From Brachionus rotundiformis (Eukaryota > Rotifera > Eurotatoria > Ploima > Brachionidae): a stretch of DNA of 64,000 nt. This document shows positions 33,901-46,722 of the stretch, piece by piece. The DNA lies in the NCBI GenBank assembly GCA_016802295.1, contig JAESIW010000200.1, forward strand, positions 2,847,257 through 2,911,256, in the 5' to 3' direction. The notes under the pieces are model-generated. The model searched no databases. It was not told where the DNA came from and saw only the letters and a list, made by a program, of their open reading frames with translations. The stretch's first letter is position 1. Each line of letters starts with the position of its first letter. A program made the position numbers and the translations under genes.

Positions 33901-36745
33901 AATAGGTCTAACTTTTTTATCAGCTTTTTTAAAAACATCATTAAAATCAATTGAATTCGAGCAAAAAGAAGTGGCACTTCTGTCCGAAAGCTCTTGCTTT
34001 GACTCGGAAGAGCTCGATTTTGATGTAGCATTACTGCGACTTGAAGTAGAATTGCTTGAACTACTTGGAGAATTTAAAATTCGATCAAATAATGCTTTTT
34101 GCCGATTTTGAATGGTAGTAAAGTCCATCCGAGGCTTTGAATTATCTTCATTCAAGGGCAATTTTTTAACTCTTGAACCATGGGAAGTGTGTGACTGAGA
34201 AGTTGAGCGAACTTTTGCGCTATTTAGCATATCTAGACTCGACTTGGACTCGAATTTAGAGGTAGCATCTCCATCTTTTCGCATAATAAGACTATTTGAT
34301 TGAAAGGATTTCATCTTGGAAAAATATCCTGTGGTTTTTTGGCACTCACGAAGAAATATGACCAATTCATCAGAAGTTTTTTGATGCTTTAGGCCATACT
34401 TCATTTCTTCATTATTAAGCTGTTGTAATCGCTTGGAAAGCAAATTTTCCTGATGTTTGTTTGCATGGAATTTAACATGCATCAAATTTGGGTGAAGTAT
34501 TATATTAGGTGAGGTTTCTTTAAGCGGCATTTTGCTACGATCGGAAAATTTTCCAATTTTATGTGATTTTCAATAAACCTTTCATTATAGACCTATTTCT
34601 TCTAAAATTTAAATATTTGTAATTAGAATTAGACCAAATATAAGATCTATAGATGGCAAATATTGATTTGCCGGCTAATTTATTGTTGTCAGGACTTTAT
34701 GTATAGAAACAATTTAAGTCAAAAATTAATTAGTTTAAAGTATAATGGACAAGTGACAATTGAATTGAAAAGCTTTTTTTTAATAATTTTTTTAAAACTC
34801 TGTAGGCCAATAGCTTTAAATTTAATTTATTAACAATTGTTTGTCCTCTTTTATAGTTTTCCGAAAACAAGGTCTGGCTCGTTTTTTGGAAAAAAAAATT
34901 AAAATTTTCAATCTTAAGGAATAACAATCAAATTTAACTTTTTTGATATTCTTTCTTTTCTTAAATTTAGAACTTACATTTTACCGCCACTTACGTAACA
35001 GTTGTTTAGGGCTAAATTTACAAATAAAACATATTGGCAAAAATCTCCGAATTTTACCGAGTTTTAACTTGGAGCGAATTTTACTTTCATTTTCTCCAAG
35101 CAATATTCTCAAGTTATTTTTTTATTGATTGTCATAAATTTTGGTAAAAATAATTACACACTAACACCCTTTGGATATGTTTTTTTTTTCACATTTAAAT
35201 ATAATAATAAATAAATAGGAAAAATAATAGAATATTTACTTTACTTATTCATATAAGCCTAATTAATGGTATTGATAAAATTTTTTATACAATTTGAAAC
35301 AAAACTTATCTGATGTATCTTGTTCAATTAACACTTTCTTTAGCCTAAAAATTTAAATTTTATTAAAGGGTCCTAGGCCAAGTCTGTTTGTGCCAGAAGT
35401 ATCATTTGAACTTTTGGTAAAACGCCAAATTCGCCGTTTAGAAGAGCCTTCACTGCGATGTGTCGAATTGGTTCATGAAGAACTTCAACGCATTATTCAA
35501 CAATGTGGCGCTGAAGTAAGCTATAAACTTGGCTCCTAAAAAACACAAATAAAAAGCTTCAAAACAATTATTAGTTAATTAAGTTATTTTATTTTTTTCA
35601 AAACAATTTGTAGATCTTATTAACTTTTAACTTTAAAGACTATTTGATGTTTTTTTTAATACACTTAACTTTTATTTTATTAATTTATAAGAAAAGAAAA
35701 TTCAATTGAATTAATGTTACGTAACATTGTGCCGTAAAGCCTTAAAATTTTAAAACTTATTTTTAGTTTAGTTATTGTTATGTTACGATTTCTTACGTTA
35801 TTAAATTTTATTGCCATTTAATTACCATTTAATTTATTGGTCCATGATTTAAAGATTTAATTATATTTCTAAATAATTAGAGGTATTTCTTTTACATTAT
35901 TTCCTTGAAGCTTTTTTTTTCTTATAACTCTGAGTGTATTCTTTTATTATAAATCTTCAAAGCAAGAGCTACTAAGATTTCCGAAACTGCATGAAAAAAT
36001 AGTCGATGTAGTTACGGCTTTGCTGAGAAAGCGGCTGCCAATTACCAACAAAATGGTCGAAAATCTTGTTCATATAGAACTAGCATACATAAACACAAAG
36101 CATCCTGATTTCTATGAAGCCAATTTGATTCAAAAAGCTCTCACTAATGGAGACTTCGAGAAAAATTTGGATAGACCATCCAGCCAAGGCGCAGTAACAA
36201 CCACCACATTAAAAAATGCCATGAATACCTTGAGTGTAAGTAATTCCGCTTCAAACAGCTCCCATTCTCCAAAACAAAACTCCAATTTTGGTTCCACGTC
36301 AAACTTAGATGCACCGTCAGCATTCGAAGCCGTCCAAAATGGAATTAACTTTTACCAAGAACCAGTAATATCTTATACAATAAAATTTTTCAATTAAAAT
36401 TAATTTTTTTCACCAAAGCAAAATGTTCCCAATGCTCGAAAACTAACGGGTCGAGAACAAAGAGATTGTGAAGTTATTGAACGATTAATAAAATCATATT
36501 TCCTTATAATTCGTAAAAATATTCAAGATAGTGTTCCTAAAGCTATTATGCATTTTCTGGTCAATGATGTTAAAGATAATTTGCAATCAGAGTTAGTGGC
36601 CAATTTGTACAAAACTTCTCAAGACGAAATTCTAGACGAATCACCTTATATTGCGGCCAGAAGACGCGAAGCTTCGGAAATGCTAGAAGCTCTGCAAAAG
36701 GCAAGTCTGATTATCAGTGAAATAAGGGAAACAACCTTGTGGTAA
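30956..36745 (+). CDS. DNM1L: dynamin-related protein 1 (DNM1L/DRP1), 697 aa
   Basis: Exons 30956-31057, 31110-31793, 31854-32072, 33168-33259, 33327-33447, 35369-35515, 35963-36364 and 36419-36745 join in frame (2094 nt). It starts MEALIPVLNKLQDVFNTVG, nearly the vertebrate DRP1 start. The GTPase domain has G1 GTQSSGKSS (32-40), G3 DLPG and G4 SKLD (Ser where most have Thr). The middle/stalk domain includes CGGARICYIFHETFG and RCVELVHEEL, then a short Ser/Asn-rich variable B-insert. The C-terminal GED (RDCEVIERLIKSYF to the end EIRETTLW) follows. DRP1 self-assembles on mitochondria and peroxisomes to drive fission, with no PH domain, as here. Length is slightly below human (736) because the B-insert is short. 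Three introns exceed 400 bp. One (33448-35368) hosts an antisense gene; another (32073-33167) carries a higher-complexity insertion. Confidence 0.97.
32437..32570 (-). mobile_element. possible retroelement 3'-end fragment in DRP1 intron
   Basis: A 134-bp island of higher GC and complexity inside an AT-only intron. The minus strand reads open for over 45 codons (starting near SNSTAGFKAAPDRYND). It ends GGTGTCGCACC followed by a TAC-rich tail (GTACTACTGCTG). The LINE 3' end at 63811 has a related ending (GGGTCGCAG then TTTACTACTACTATTA). It contains a 7-bp perfect stem (TCCACAT at 32479-32485, ATGTGGA at 32498-32504). Alternatives are a structured ncRNA or a cryptic exon. No target-site duplication was found. 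Confidence 0.35.
33460..34530 (-). CDS. orphan Ser-rich protein nested in DRP1 intron, 356 aa
   Basis: A single-exon minus-strand frame, ATG at 34530 and TAA at 33460, lies wholly inside a DRP1 intron. Its stop is only 12 bp from that intron's donor. Unlike shadow frames it uses varied codons and has biased, protein-like composition. It has a helical N-terminus (residues 25-75, with LLSKRLQQLNNEEMKYGLKH and DELVIFLRECQKTTGYF), a long Ser/Lys/Asn-rich disordered middle, a basic segment with SRSSLKKKQLEIMNEYSQ and a final helix LELLENFRKIQQDVSSKVKQ. No known domain, signal or membrane segment was recognised. The lack of introns and the antisense nesting fit a retroposed or de novo gene, or a tissue-specific (often germline) gene. 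Real coding status is likely but unproven. Confidence 0.75.
   Translation of the reverse strand: MPLKETSPNIILHPNLMHVKFHANKHQENLLSKRLQQLNNEEMKYGLKHQKTSDELVIFLRECQKTTGYFSKMKSFQSNSLIMRKDGDATSKFESKSSLDMLNSAKVRSTSQSHTSHGSRVKKLPLNEDNSKPRMDFTTIQNRQKALFDRILNSPSSSSNSTSSRSNATSKSSSSESKQELSDRSATSFCSNSIDFNDVFKKADKKVRPITSQIASRPNRPKNKFEYNSTRSNLDWTNRLNLDLEKLAIKSSKNEDNQSRKSSSSYSSAKSNASSAKKWEFMCHRPKKSEKLPTKTEKISINPPIKINMSRSSLKKKQLEIMNEYSQSTTLELLENFRKIQQDVSSKVKQFTQKKF
35713..35728. promoter_or_regulatory. 16-bp perfect palindrome with PAR-bZIP-type core
   Basis: AATGTTACGTAACATT is perfectly self-complementary. Its core TTACGTAA is the PAR-bZIP/E4BP4 recognition sequence. It lies in the DRP1 intron 35516-35962; a second TTACG half follows near 35780. 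This is a candidate intronic enhancer site and could be chance. Confidence 0.25.
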
Positions 36746-39700
36746 TTGGACATTCTTTTACTATATCTTATTCATTACTCTACCTTAATAGAATTAAAAT
36801 TTTCAATTTATTATTTAATATTTTATTCTAATAAAAATTAGCTAAGCCTAGTTATTTGTTTCTAAATATTAATTACAAGTGCTTTCAGACAGCCTAATTA
36901 AAATTCGAGCCGCACTTTAACGCATTTACAATTACCCTAAATTAAATTTCTAATTTTATCTATATACTTAAAAACTCAAATTTAAAAATACTTATCAACA
37001 TACCTTGATATTAAATAAAAAGAATGTTTTATAAAGTTAATAATAGAGCTGTATACACAATGTTAAATAAATATTTCTAGAAACAAATCGATCATCTGAT
37101 CCTCAACAATAACAACTTATAACTACACAAAAAGATTTTATTTGTATATTTTTTAATTTCTTCTAACTAAGAGTAAAAGGCTATTTACATTTAATTAATA
37201 AAAATTCCTTGAGTAGGATTCCTATATTTGAATGAATCCTAGTAAATAAAAGAAAATCGATACCAATCTTGATTAATTATTTTTGACTGATAAATAAAGC
37301 TGGATAGCAACAAAAAAATAATGATATTAATTTAGCTTTTGTTAGCTAAATAAGTTATTTCCTGAAAAATATCTTAAAATTCATTGAACAAGTTTTATCC
37401 TGTCGACCGACTAAAATATCTTGACTCATTCAAATAAAATTATTTCATCATTATTTATACTCATAAAATAAAGGCAAGATTTATCAATAACTTAAATAAA
37501 TCGTTTTAGCTAAAGAAATATTATTTTGTTGTTTTTTTTTACTTGTTTAATATTTAATTCCGAGATATATACATTTGTTTATAGATGTTTATAGAAAACC
37601 TTTAATCAAAAATGTGTATTAAATTTACTTTTCGATTCTTAAAAAATTTAAAAGCAATGCTCAACGTCCTGAATTTTTCTTTAAACATTAAATTTGAAAA
37701 AAAAATTTGTTAAAAAAACAGAATTTCGACTGTCAAGTCAATTCTAAGTAAATTTAACTTACTGATCAATAATTTAACAGTTGCTAGTGTTTATAAATTA
37801 TATCTGGCTTCATTATAATTTAAACATTACTTGACAATAACAATTTTTATTGATCAAAACCTGAGTCGATAAATTTTTTTCTTTAAAATTTATCTAGGAC
37901 CTCTTGTTTGTTAAAAAAGTTATATTTTCTTTTAATTTTTATAAAATTTGTTTTAGCATTTATTTATGACTTTAACAAATTCTAAATTCTTGAACTCTAC
38001 TTAAAATTAATTTTTTAAGATTTTAAAAAAATCAGGCTTTACGATTACAAATATTTTGATTACAAGAAAAAATTTTTTGGTCATTATTGCATTTTTTAGA
38101 ATAAAAAAATAAACTAAATCCATTAACTTTTTGCGTAATTGGCTAGAAAATTAAAGGGTATTGCTAATGATGCTATAATTAATCGTAAATAAAAATTTTA
38201 AGTGGTAGATTTTTACCAGACAAATTTTAAGAAAGGCTTCTAGAATTAATGGTTCACTTAAGAAAAATAAAACTTCTAAGACCATTTCAAGAGTAAATAC
38301 TCGGTTGATGAACAATGACCAATATAAAACTTTTGATTTAGTCGAGACTTGAATTAAAATTTTGAATTATTTTAAATACACTAAGCAAATTCAAGTTAAA
38401 CAAATATGGAACACATTAAAAAAACTTAATTGAATAAGTCGATTTTTTTATCAGAAAAAAAAATCTAATCAGACAAATCGTTGCTTGGTTATTTAAAATT
38501 TGACCAAATTTTGGGCATTTTTATTAATCTTTTTTTCATAAAATAATATAACTAATCCACTAAAGTCGTAAAGATTTATTATTTTTTAAATTATATTGTA
38601 TGTCGTTTATTTGTAAATATAAACGATAAAGATAATTTTTAAATTTCCTTAGCTATTCTAAGTTAGTACTTTATTTTTAGAACAAAAAATCTGATTAGAT
38701 TAAATATTTAAGCTTAAATTTTCGATTTTAGGCACCTGAGTCTATAAAATTATATTTATCTTATAAAAATTCAATTTTTAAAATCACGACTATTTATACT
38801 AATAAAGAAAAGCTCTGGTAGAAATTTTTATTAGTTGATAAAATTTATAAGTCATATTTTGACGTGCAATTTTTTTGTACTGAATATTTAAGTTGAAAAA
38901 AATAGAAATAAAAATTTTGATTCTCTAAGATGGTTAAAAAAATAGTTTATCTTAAATAGTTTTCAATAATAAACGAAATTTTTTATTTGTTTAACAAATT
39001 AGTTTGCTAAAAATTGAAAATTTTGCTTGATTCAAATATTTTAAATAAATTTTTTTTTAAATTGAACAGAAATGATTTTTTCTATTAAATTTAGATTCTT
39101 TGAAAATTCACAACTACATTCAAAATTACGTAACAAAATGAGAAAAAAAACGTAAAATACAATTCTTTCTTCTTAGCATTGACGGTTAAAATTTATACTT
39201 TTTTTGAAAGAATCATCGGGCTTTTTCTTTCAAAAAAATTCAATAGGTTTTTTAAAGCTTCAATCTTCTAAAAGCCTTAAAATAAAAAACAGTTTTAACT
39301 TTAATGTTTTTGAAAAATCCATCTAAAAAAATTTATTTTTTTTTTAAGTGAAATCTTTCATCTATAAAACTATGATGAAGTTTTGTAAACAATTTGCCAG
39401 CGATTAGTAAAAAGAAAAATAAATATAACAGTTTTTTTAATTAAAAATAAACCTGTTAAATGATTTAATAACAAATAAGCTCAATTAATTTCTTTTTTAA
39501 GCTAAAGTTAAATTCAAATTTTCTGACCGAAGGTTTTAGATTTCAAGAAAAAATTTAAATGACCCTTATCTATTTAAAAATATTCTTGAAAATAAGATTA
39601 AAGATAAAATTATTTTTAATTATTTATTTGTTAAAATATGCTCTTTTTTTAAATATGAAATACAAATTTTGTTTTATAAAATGATTTTATAATATTAATT

Positions 39701-39902
39701 AAATATATAAATTATATTTACATTTGTCAAAATTTTTTAGATTTTTAAAATCTATTAAGCTTTTAATCAAATAATTAAACAAAAAAAAATAAATCATTCA
39801 TTCATATTGTACAATAAAAACTGGTTTAAATTACAATAAAAAAAAAACAAATTAAGATCGGCTAATTTATCAAAGAATGCTAATAAAAATCCTAATAACA
39901 AA
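36746..39902. other. convergent intergenic spacer
   Basis: 3.2 kb of AT-rich DNA between the 3' ends of DRP1 (+) and plexin (-). No exon, RNA gene or repeat could be supported beyond homopolymer runs. Confidence 0.6.
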
Positions 39903-42900
39903 TTAGACTTCTATGGCGTCCATTAAATAGATAACTTGTTGAAGACGGTAATTTAAATGTTGGTTTAGAGAAGCGTTCATTGAGTCGTGTGACTCGCTTA
40001 AGCTATTCTCCAATTTAGCTCTATTTTTCTTTACATAATCATTATAGAGCTTGTATATTGAGTTATTCTTGTTAAAGGTTCCACTATGCTTTTTAGATTC
40101 CTCGATAAGCAGCTCATTCATCTCTGAGTCGGATATTTTCGGCATTTGCCTAATTTCTGAATAATAGCTCTCTACCCATTTTCTGTATTTGTGGACCTCT
40201 TTATAAAATAAAAGCTTGCCAGATGGGGACTCTTTGTTCAAGTCGAGTCGACTTTGGGAACATGAATCCATGAATGTTGAAGCTATTACGGACAATGAAG
40301 CATCAACTATGTTTGACTTGTGAATATCGAAAACAAAATCTGGATTTTTTATAATATTCACCCAAAACCTTAGTGGCAAACTGTTAGACTTCCATGTATA
40401 CACAACGTCCGGATCTGTTATTCCATGCAAATTGGCTTGTTCATCCAAAAAATCATAAAAATATTTAATTGCATGTGGTAAAACATTTGAACCATGTGCA
40501 GTGCTGAACACAGTTTCAAAAAAGTCATCTACATAGGATTGCATTCCTCCTTTAGTTGCCAAAAGTCTTGTTAAATAAACCTCAGATACTAATTTAGCAG
40601 CTATTTCTTGCTTTTTGTCGTCTTTAACATTCGGAGTAGTGCTGCTTATCATACCATTATGCTTTATTAAGTGGTATTTTTTATTTTTTTTTTCACTATT
40701 ATGGTTAAGAGTATTGCGAATAATTAATTGGTGATTTTGATTCATGCGAGTTGAATTGACCGGATTGAAGAGTGCTTCAGTGAGACCAGATGATGAACCA
40801 TTTATGGCTGAAAATGCACCATATTCATTTGATGCTATCTTGGAATAAGTGGGAGGTGAAGAACTACTTTTAGAAGATTTGGATAAAAGTGTCATGTTTT
40901 CTGGATTGCGAACATTGTCCAGAAGAGTATATGAATTGCATTCATTTGACGGTGATTGTAGCATTTGGTAGCTTTGTCTGTAAACCAAAACAAGCAAAGC
41001 TCCATTGGCTATTTTGTAATGAGCCAAAGTGTTCAATTTCTTGTAGTCATCGTTATCTACTTTGCATGTTTTGTCCTCGTCAAACAAAATCAATCGACCA
41101 CTTTTATTCCATTCAGACGGAATGTAGATCAAATCCAAATCATCTACATTCGGTCTTTTAGAAAATGGATAGCCTTTGAAAAATGAGTCCAAAATTTTTT
41201 CTTTAACCTGTGTTATTGTGTCACAGCTTAGCACTTTGACACTTATTTCATGCATTGAATCGTCAAAGTCCTGAAGTTGAACCCGAATGGTCTTTTTTAA
41301 ATTATACAATTAATAATTTTTTTTTAATTAACAAAAATTTTACAATTGTGTCATAGTCTATTGATTGTCGGATGAGCTTGTCTTCGCTAAGAGAATACCT
41401 TGCCTCGCAAGTAATCGCATCCACGGGTCCTTTGTATATCTGTTGCTTTAGTGATAAAAATAGTATATAAAGTGGCGTTCCTGTACACTCCTTAATGAAA
41501 TCGTAGAGCAAAAATGCGAACCAATTTGAGAGCATTTTTTCCGCAATTGATTCATTTCGACGGAAAAGAATTTTCGGGTTGTTTTTTGATTCAATCACTT
41601 TTTCAATTAGCTCAGCCACGAGTGTAAACAAAATACTTTAAATTAGAAAAAATTAAATAAAATTAATTTAAATTCTTAAAAACTAATATTTTATCCTCTT
41701 ATAACTATAAAATACTAATATATTAAATAAATATATATAGAAAATTTTATTTGTAACTTTTATCTAAATTTTTTGTGAAAAATTCAAAAACTTACTCAGT
41801 AAAATAGTCGAGACGATCTTGCAAGCAAATGCTTAGGTAAGATGCCAAATTAATTCTGTCTTGAAGCAAAAAGTTATGGGTATCAGCTTCCAAAGTGTGT
41901 ATGAAAGTGAGGAGGAAATTTTTGTTCAAAATCAATTGGGAAAAAATTGAAACTCCATTTCTGACATTATCCTTATTAGCCGCATTTAACTAAAAAAAAA
42001 GTTAAAACTTTGATCTTTTTTATTAATAAATTTTCTTACTCTTAAATCAATCATAGTGACCATATAATATCTATCTGTCTCGGAAGCATTTGGAAAGAAT
42101 ATTTTCATGCAGTATGTTTGAAAGTCATGGAAAGGTGCACCCGTTTGATTTAAAGTGCTGGCCAGTTCTCCAATGTCCATTTGAAGTTCGGTAAAGGCTT
42201 CTTTACACTCTCTGGCAACTCTCATCTCAAGATTTTCGAATTCGGTCTGCATACGCTTCAATTGTCTAATTTGCTTGCTTTGCTTTCTCTTAAGGACAAC
42301 AAAAAATCCAATCATGGTCAAAAATAGCACCAAACTTATCAAACATGCTGCAAGTATAATGTATTTCATACCAATCAAATCAAATCTACTATTCGGATTT
42401 ACTTCATATTTTATAAGCCCGATTGGTTTGACAAAATTTTTTCCTATCTTAACTTTAACTTCATATGATTTAACTTTTGAAACTGGATCGCCAAACAATG
42501 ATCGCCTTTTTCTAATCATAAAGTATTCTTTTTCTGAATTTTTTCTCTTTTCCATGGACTCCAAATCAGGTAATATACATGCGATAATATTCATTGTCAC
42601 AGATGTTACATTACATTCTATATCTAGCCCAATTACCACTTTGTAATCTTTTTCTTGAACACCCCTTAGCAGATTTTCTCCTTTAATTAGTATAATTTGA
42701 GACTTGTCACTAAAAATTTGGTCATCTTCAAACACTGGGTTTGGATAGACCTTAATTTGCTGCTGATTCTGATTTAAGAATTTGTTACTCAATTGATTAA
42801 ATTGTATGTAGAAAGAGTAGTCGACAGGATGCTGGTTAGAACTCAACAGCCGACTGTCTTTCAGCTCAGGTATAGGACACTCAATCAGCGAAGAATTAAC

Positions 42901-45900
42901 TATCAAACAATTATTTTTGAAAATATTAATCATTTTTTGCTCATTATCATCATATTTGCGGTCAGTAATGCTCGAAATTGGTATTGTAGAAAGGACCACG
43001 CTCACAGTCTGAACCAAGTCAAAACCTCTGCCCTTTATTTTCATTGTTAACCCTCCGCTCAAAATGGTCTGTTCCGGCTCGATACCAACAACTCTCGGAT
43101 CCTCAACATATTCGAATGTAAAATTTTCTCTATCTAAGACTTGGCTAAATTCGTCCATTTTAAATTCGATTTGGCTTGTTGTAGAGCTTGCATCAGTATA
43201 GTCAATCAAAGGTGTCCTGCAATAAATAACATCCAATTCATCAGTCTCATTGTCAGAATAGTTGTCCACAATGGTGCAATTTTTGCCAAAAGATAAGAAT
43301 TTAATGCCAATTTTAGAACCACAGTTTAAATTCTTCCCCTTTATTTTAAGAATTGTTCCGCCTGATTTTATGCCTCTACGCGGCTCAATAGACTTTATTT
43401 CAGGCGTCACATAATTAAATATAAACTGATTTGATTTATTAAAAGAAGAGTATTTATTAATTCGTGACTTGATATTTGTCATGACATAAATGCTATATTC
43501 CGAATTAGAAGAATATAAAGGAGCTGTTTTGCACACAATTTGGGAAGCTGGTTGGTACAGATCAGGGATAGATTTACATTCTAAATCTTGGCTTTGATTC
43601 GAGTTATCAGTTTGTATTGGCTTCATTTTTACTGCTATTTCACTTGCGTCTTGTCCCAAATTTTCGCCTAAGATAGTGATCGTTGTTCCAGCGCCAATTT
43701 TAGGTCCACAAGAAGGATTTACATGAAATATTCGAGGATTTTGGCAATAGTCGCCAGAATTGGTGCTATTTAGCCAATTTTTATAAACTCCTGTCTTTTC
43801 ACAGTCGCTTTTCATGGTACATTTGGATAAACTTTTGCACCAGCCACAGCCAAGATCCATAAGCTGTTTGTCCAAGCACTTTCCACAACTGGATGCTTTT
43901 ATTTCACAATTTATTACATTAATAGCTACAAAGTTTGAAGTTTGACTCAAATGAGTAGAATTTTGGTAGAATTTGACCTGATTCCATTTGGACAATAAGT
44001 CACTAGAGCTATTTAGTTCGTAGGCAGAAGAACTCCACCAAATAGACATGTAGATAGTTTGCATTGGCGAATTTGGATCTATGATGTTTCTATCCTTGTT
44101 GGGCGAATAAAGACAATTAAAATAGGATTTTTTGAGATCTGAATCGCTTGAAATCCATTTTAAACTAGTCGATGTGAATTTAAAATTTTCTAAATTACCA
44201 AATTTCTGGTATTTGGTAAAAATGCATTTGAAACCTGTTTGATATTCTGGATATGGATTGTTGATGTAGAATTTTTTATAATCGATTAGATTCGAGTCAA
44301 CTGAGTAAGGAATTTCTATTTTGGATTTGAGCTTGCCATCGGATGAAAATGAAGTGCATATATCGTTTGGCGATCGATTTTCGTTGGTCAATGTGTAGAA
44401 ATTAACTTCATTGGGACATGCACTGTTAGCCTGATTGCTGAATACACATTTGGCATTTTTGGCGCACCATGAACATCCACCTGACAATCTCTTGTCCAAA
44501 CACTGACTACAATCAGAAAAATACGAACAATTATAAGCAATTAGGTTGCTTTTAGTCAACAGAGCCTTATCTGTTCTTATTTCTACAGTCAAATTAACAA
44601 ATTTAGCATTTACATAGTCCTGGCTTAATCTTTTCTTTAGATCCCTGAGGTCACAACTGACCTCATGAGTATTTGACCCTAAAGTTGCGGGTACTCTCTC
44701 ACCCAAAAGAGAACAGACATATTTTGTATCATTCTTGAGTTGGTAGTTGAGTAGAAATTTATACTCATCATCCTTAAAGTAGTCAACCACTGGGCTAAAG
44801 AATGAGCCCGGATTGACTGAGTCCACGCTTGGACAACGTTGATAGTGCTCCGAGCTTTTCTGAATCCAGTAAGAATTGGTCTCAATTTGACAATTATTTT
44901 TCAATGTACACTTTTGTGAGTACACACACCATCCGCAAAATGGATTAACTGACCGACATGTATCACAATTTTGGTATCTTTGGCAATTTTGAAGGTCTAT
45001 TTTGAACAAAAATTTGTCATAAGTTGCGTACAAAAGACGCTTTGATTGATTCATGTTTGTAACCAACTCAAGATTAATCTCAAGTGCAGCTGTTTTGGAA
45101 TAAGTTGGCCTGTGATAAAAATCAGCTGATTTCAAAAGATTTATTTGGTCGTACATGGAAGCGGTATTTTTTTCCAAAGAATGAACAAACATGGATATTT
45201 TGGCGTCTATTGAGGAAAAAATTAAAATAATTTTATCCGAATGCTCGGTCCCAAGACTTGTAATGGCAGTTACAGGTCCTATTTTTGGATCCAGATATAT
45301 CGACTTGGTACTCAATGTTTTCCTACTATTCATATAATTAAAAAAATCATTTTGGCAAAACAATGAAGGGTTGTATTCTCTCGAAGTCTGGTAAGAAAAT
45401 TCATTAATCACTGAACACCTGCAAGGCGTTTTCCAAGTGTTCTTATTTGAGTAAGGACTAACAAGTTCAGCATAAGTGTTGTCACCTTTCAAGCAATTTT
45501 TGAGCATTTTTTCATAATGTTCATCAATTTCTTTTATCTTTATTTTACAAACCCGGGACTGATCTGAGTTGTTAAAAGTTAGAAAGAGTATGGAATTGTC
45601 CATTGTCTGATTTTTGAACTCGTGAAACCGGGCTGACTGAAGAAGATGAAATTTTGATCCTGCATCATCGCAATCAACAGTGGTTTCGGTCAAAGTAGCC
45701 GAACTGGACAATATGCTGCTGAGTGAATTAAGACTGTCTTGCTGGTAATTTTTAAACATTTTAGAATCACAAATTCTCAACATTCGAGTGACTATTCTTG
45801 GTATATTTTTATTTGGCAATTTGTCAGCATCCACCCGGTTGCACGATTCAGACAAAATTTTATTAGTTATTGTGAACAAAAAGTAAATAAAGCCATTGTG

Positions 45901-46722
45901 TTTAAAGCTGTAGACGATTTTCATGTGAAAATCAGCATCGAATATGCTCTCATCATAATTCATTGACTCAATGGGATACTTTGATTGAAATAAAGGCTGT
46001 CGTGATTGAATGGCAGGCTGAGCTGGCATCGAGTCAACATTAGTCTGAGTAGTCGCCAAGTAGCGAGTGCTAAATATGGGAAAATCTGTTCTGGACACGC
46101 GCTCCACCGGATCATATTCATTCGAGACCATTAGGTACAAGGAACTGTCATCTATTCGATGATTGGATTTGGTAACAGATGAACTGATCACAACTCCAGC
46201 TGCCGAATTGAAAGGTATTACTGGTGCCGAGTAATTACAGCCTATGATATCTAAAGTGTCCAGTTGTCGCAAACGACAACCACCATAATCAACAGTTCCG
46301 CATTCAATTAAGTGCTGATTTTTGTGGTCAATAAGCAATAAGCGGTTTTCGTTGTTAATCAAACTGTGTGATTTATGGTTATTGAAGCTATAAGAGTCGT
46401 CGTCGCAAATGTATTTGATACATTGGGTCGCAATGGACGAAGAATACTCAGTGATGTAGGCACACTGTTGCTTTTGTGTCTTTGGTCCTGTGGTCAAGTC
46501 AATGTCTATCTTAAGCGAGTTTTTATCACCGTTTGTATCTGTTATTTTGTAAAGATGATTGGTACTGGCTATGTACAAATCGGTCTGGTTCGACGGATTG
46601 ATAGTAAGTTTATTTATGCGCGTTTTCAAGTCAATTATGTCTTGGACAGAACTTGTGTCGGCGCACTTTTGTCCAAACTTACCAAATAAAGTAAGTAAAT
46701 AAAAAACAAAGACCAATTTCAT
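39903..46722 (-). CDS. plexin (semaphorin receptor), 2185 aa
   Basis: Minus-strand exons 46722-42040, 41989-41796, 41635-41344 and 41291-39903 join in frame (6558 nt). Order: signal peptide (1-20, MKLVFVFYLLTLFGKFGQKC); Sema beta-propeller (about 30-575); PSI at about 580, 735 and 945 (CxxC...CGWC, CSWC, CGWC patterns); IPT/TIG repeats from about 1000, 1110, 1210 and a divergent fourth at about 1327. Then comes a single membrane helix (about 1453-1477), a juxtamembrane coiled coil and the split cytoplasmic GAP. The GAP's first half has LFRRNESIAEKMLSNWFAFLL; a Rho-binding domain follows at the start of exon 4; the second half has YLTRLLATKGG and LPLRFWVNIIKNPDFVFDIHK. Arg motifs needed for Rap-GAP activity are present. 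It is a semaphorin receptor for axon guidance and cell repulsion, closest by cytoplasmic sequence to plexin A. An RKRRS furin-type site lies at about 1404, before the membrane. The 4.7-kb first exon encodes the whole ectodomain and membrane helix. Confidence 0.96.
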
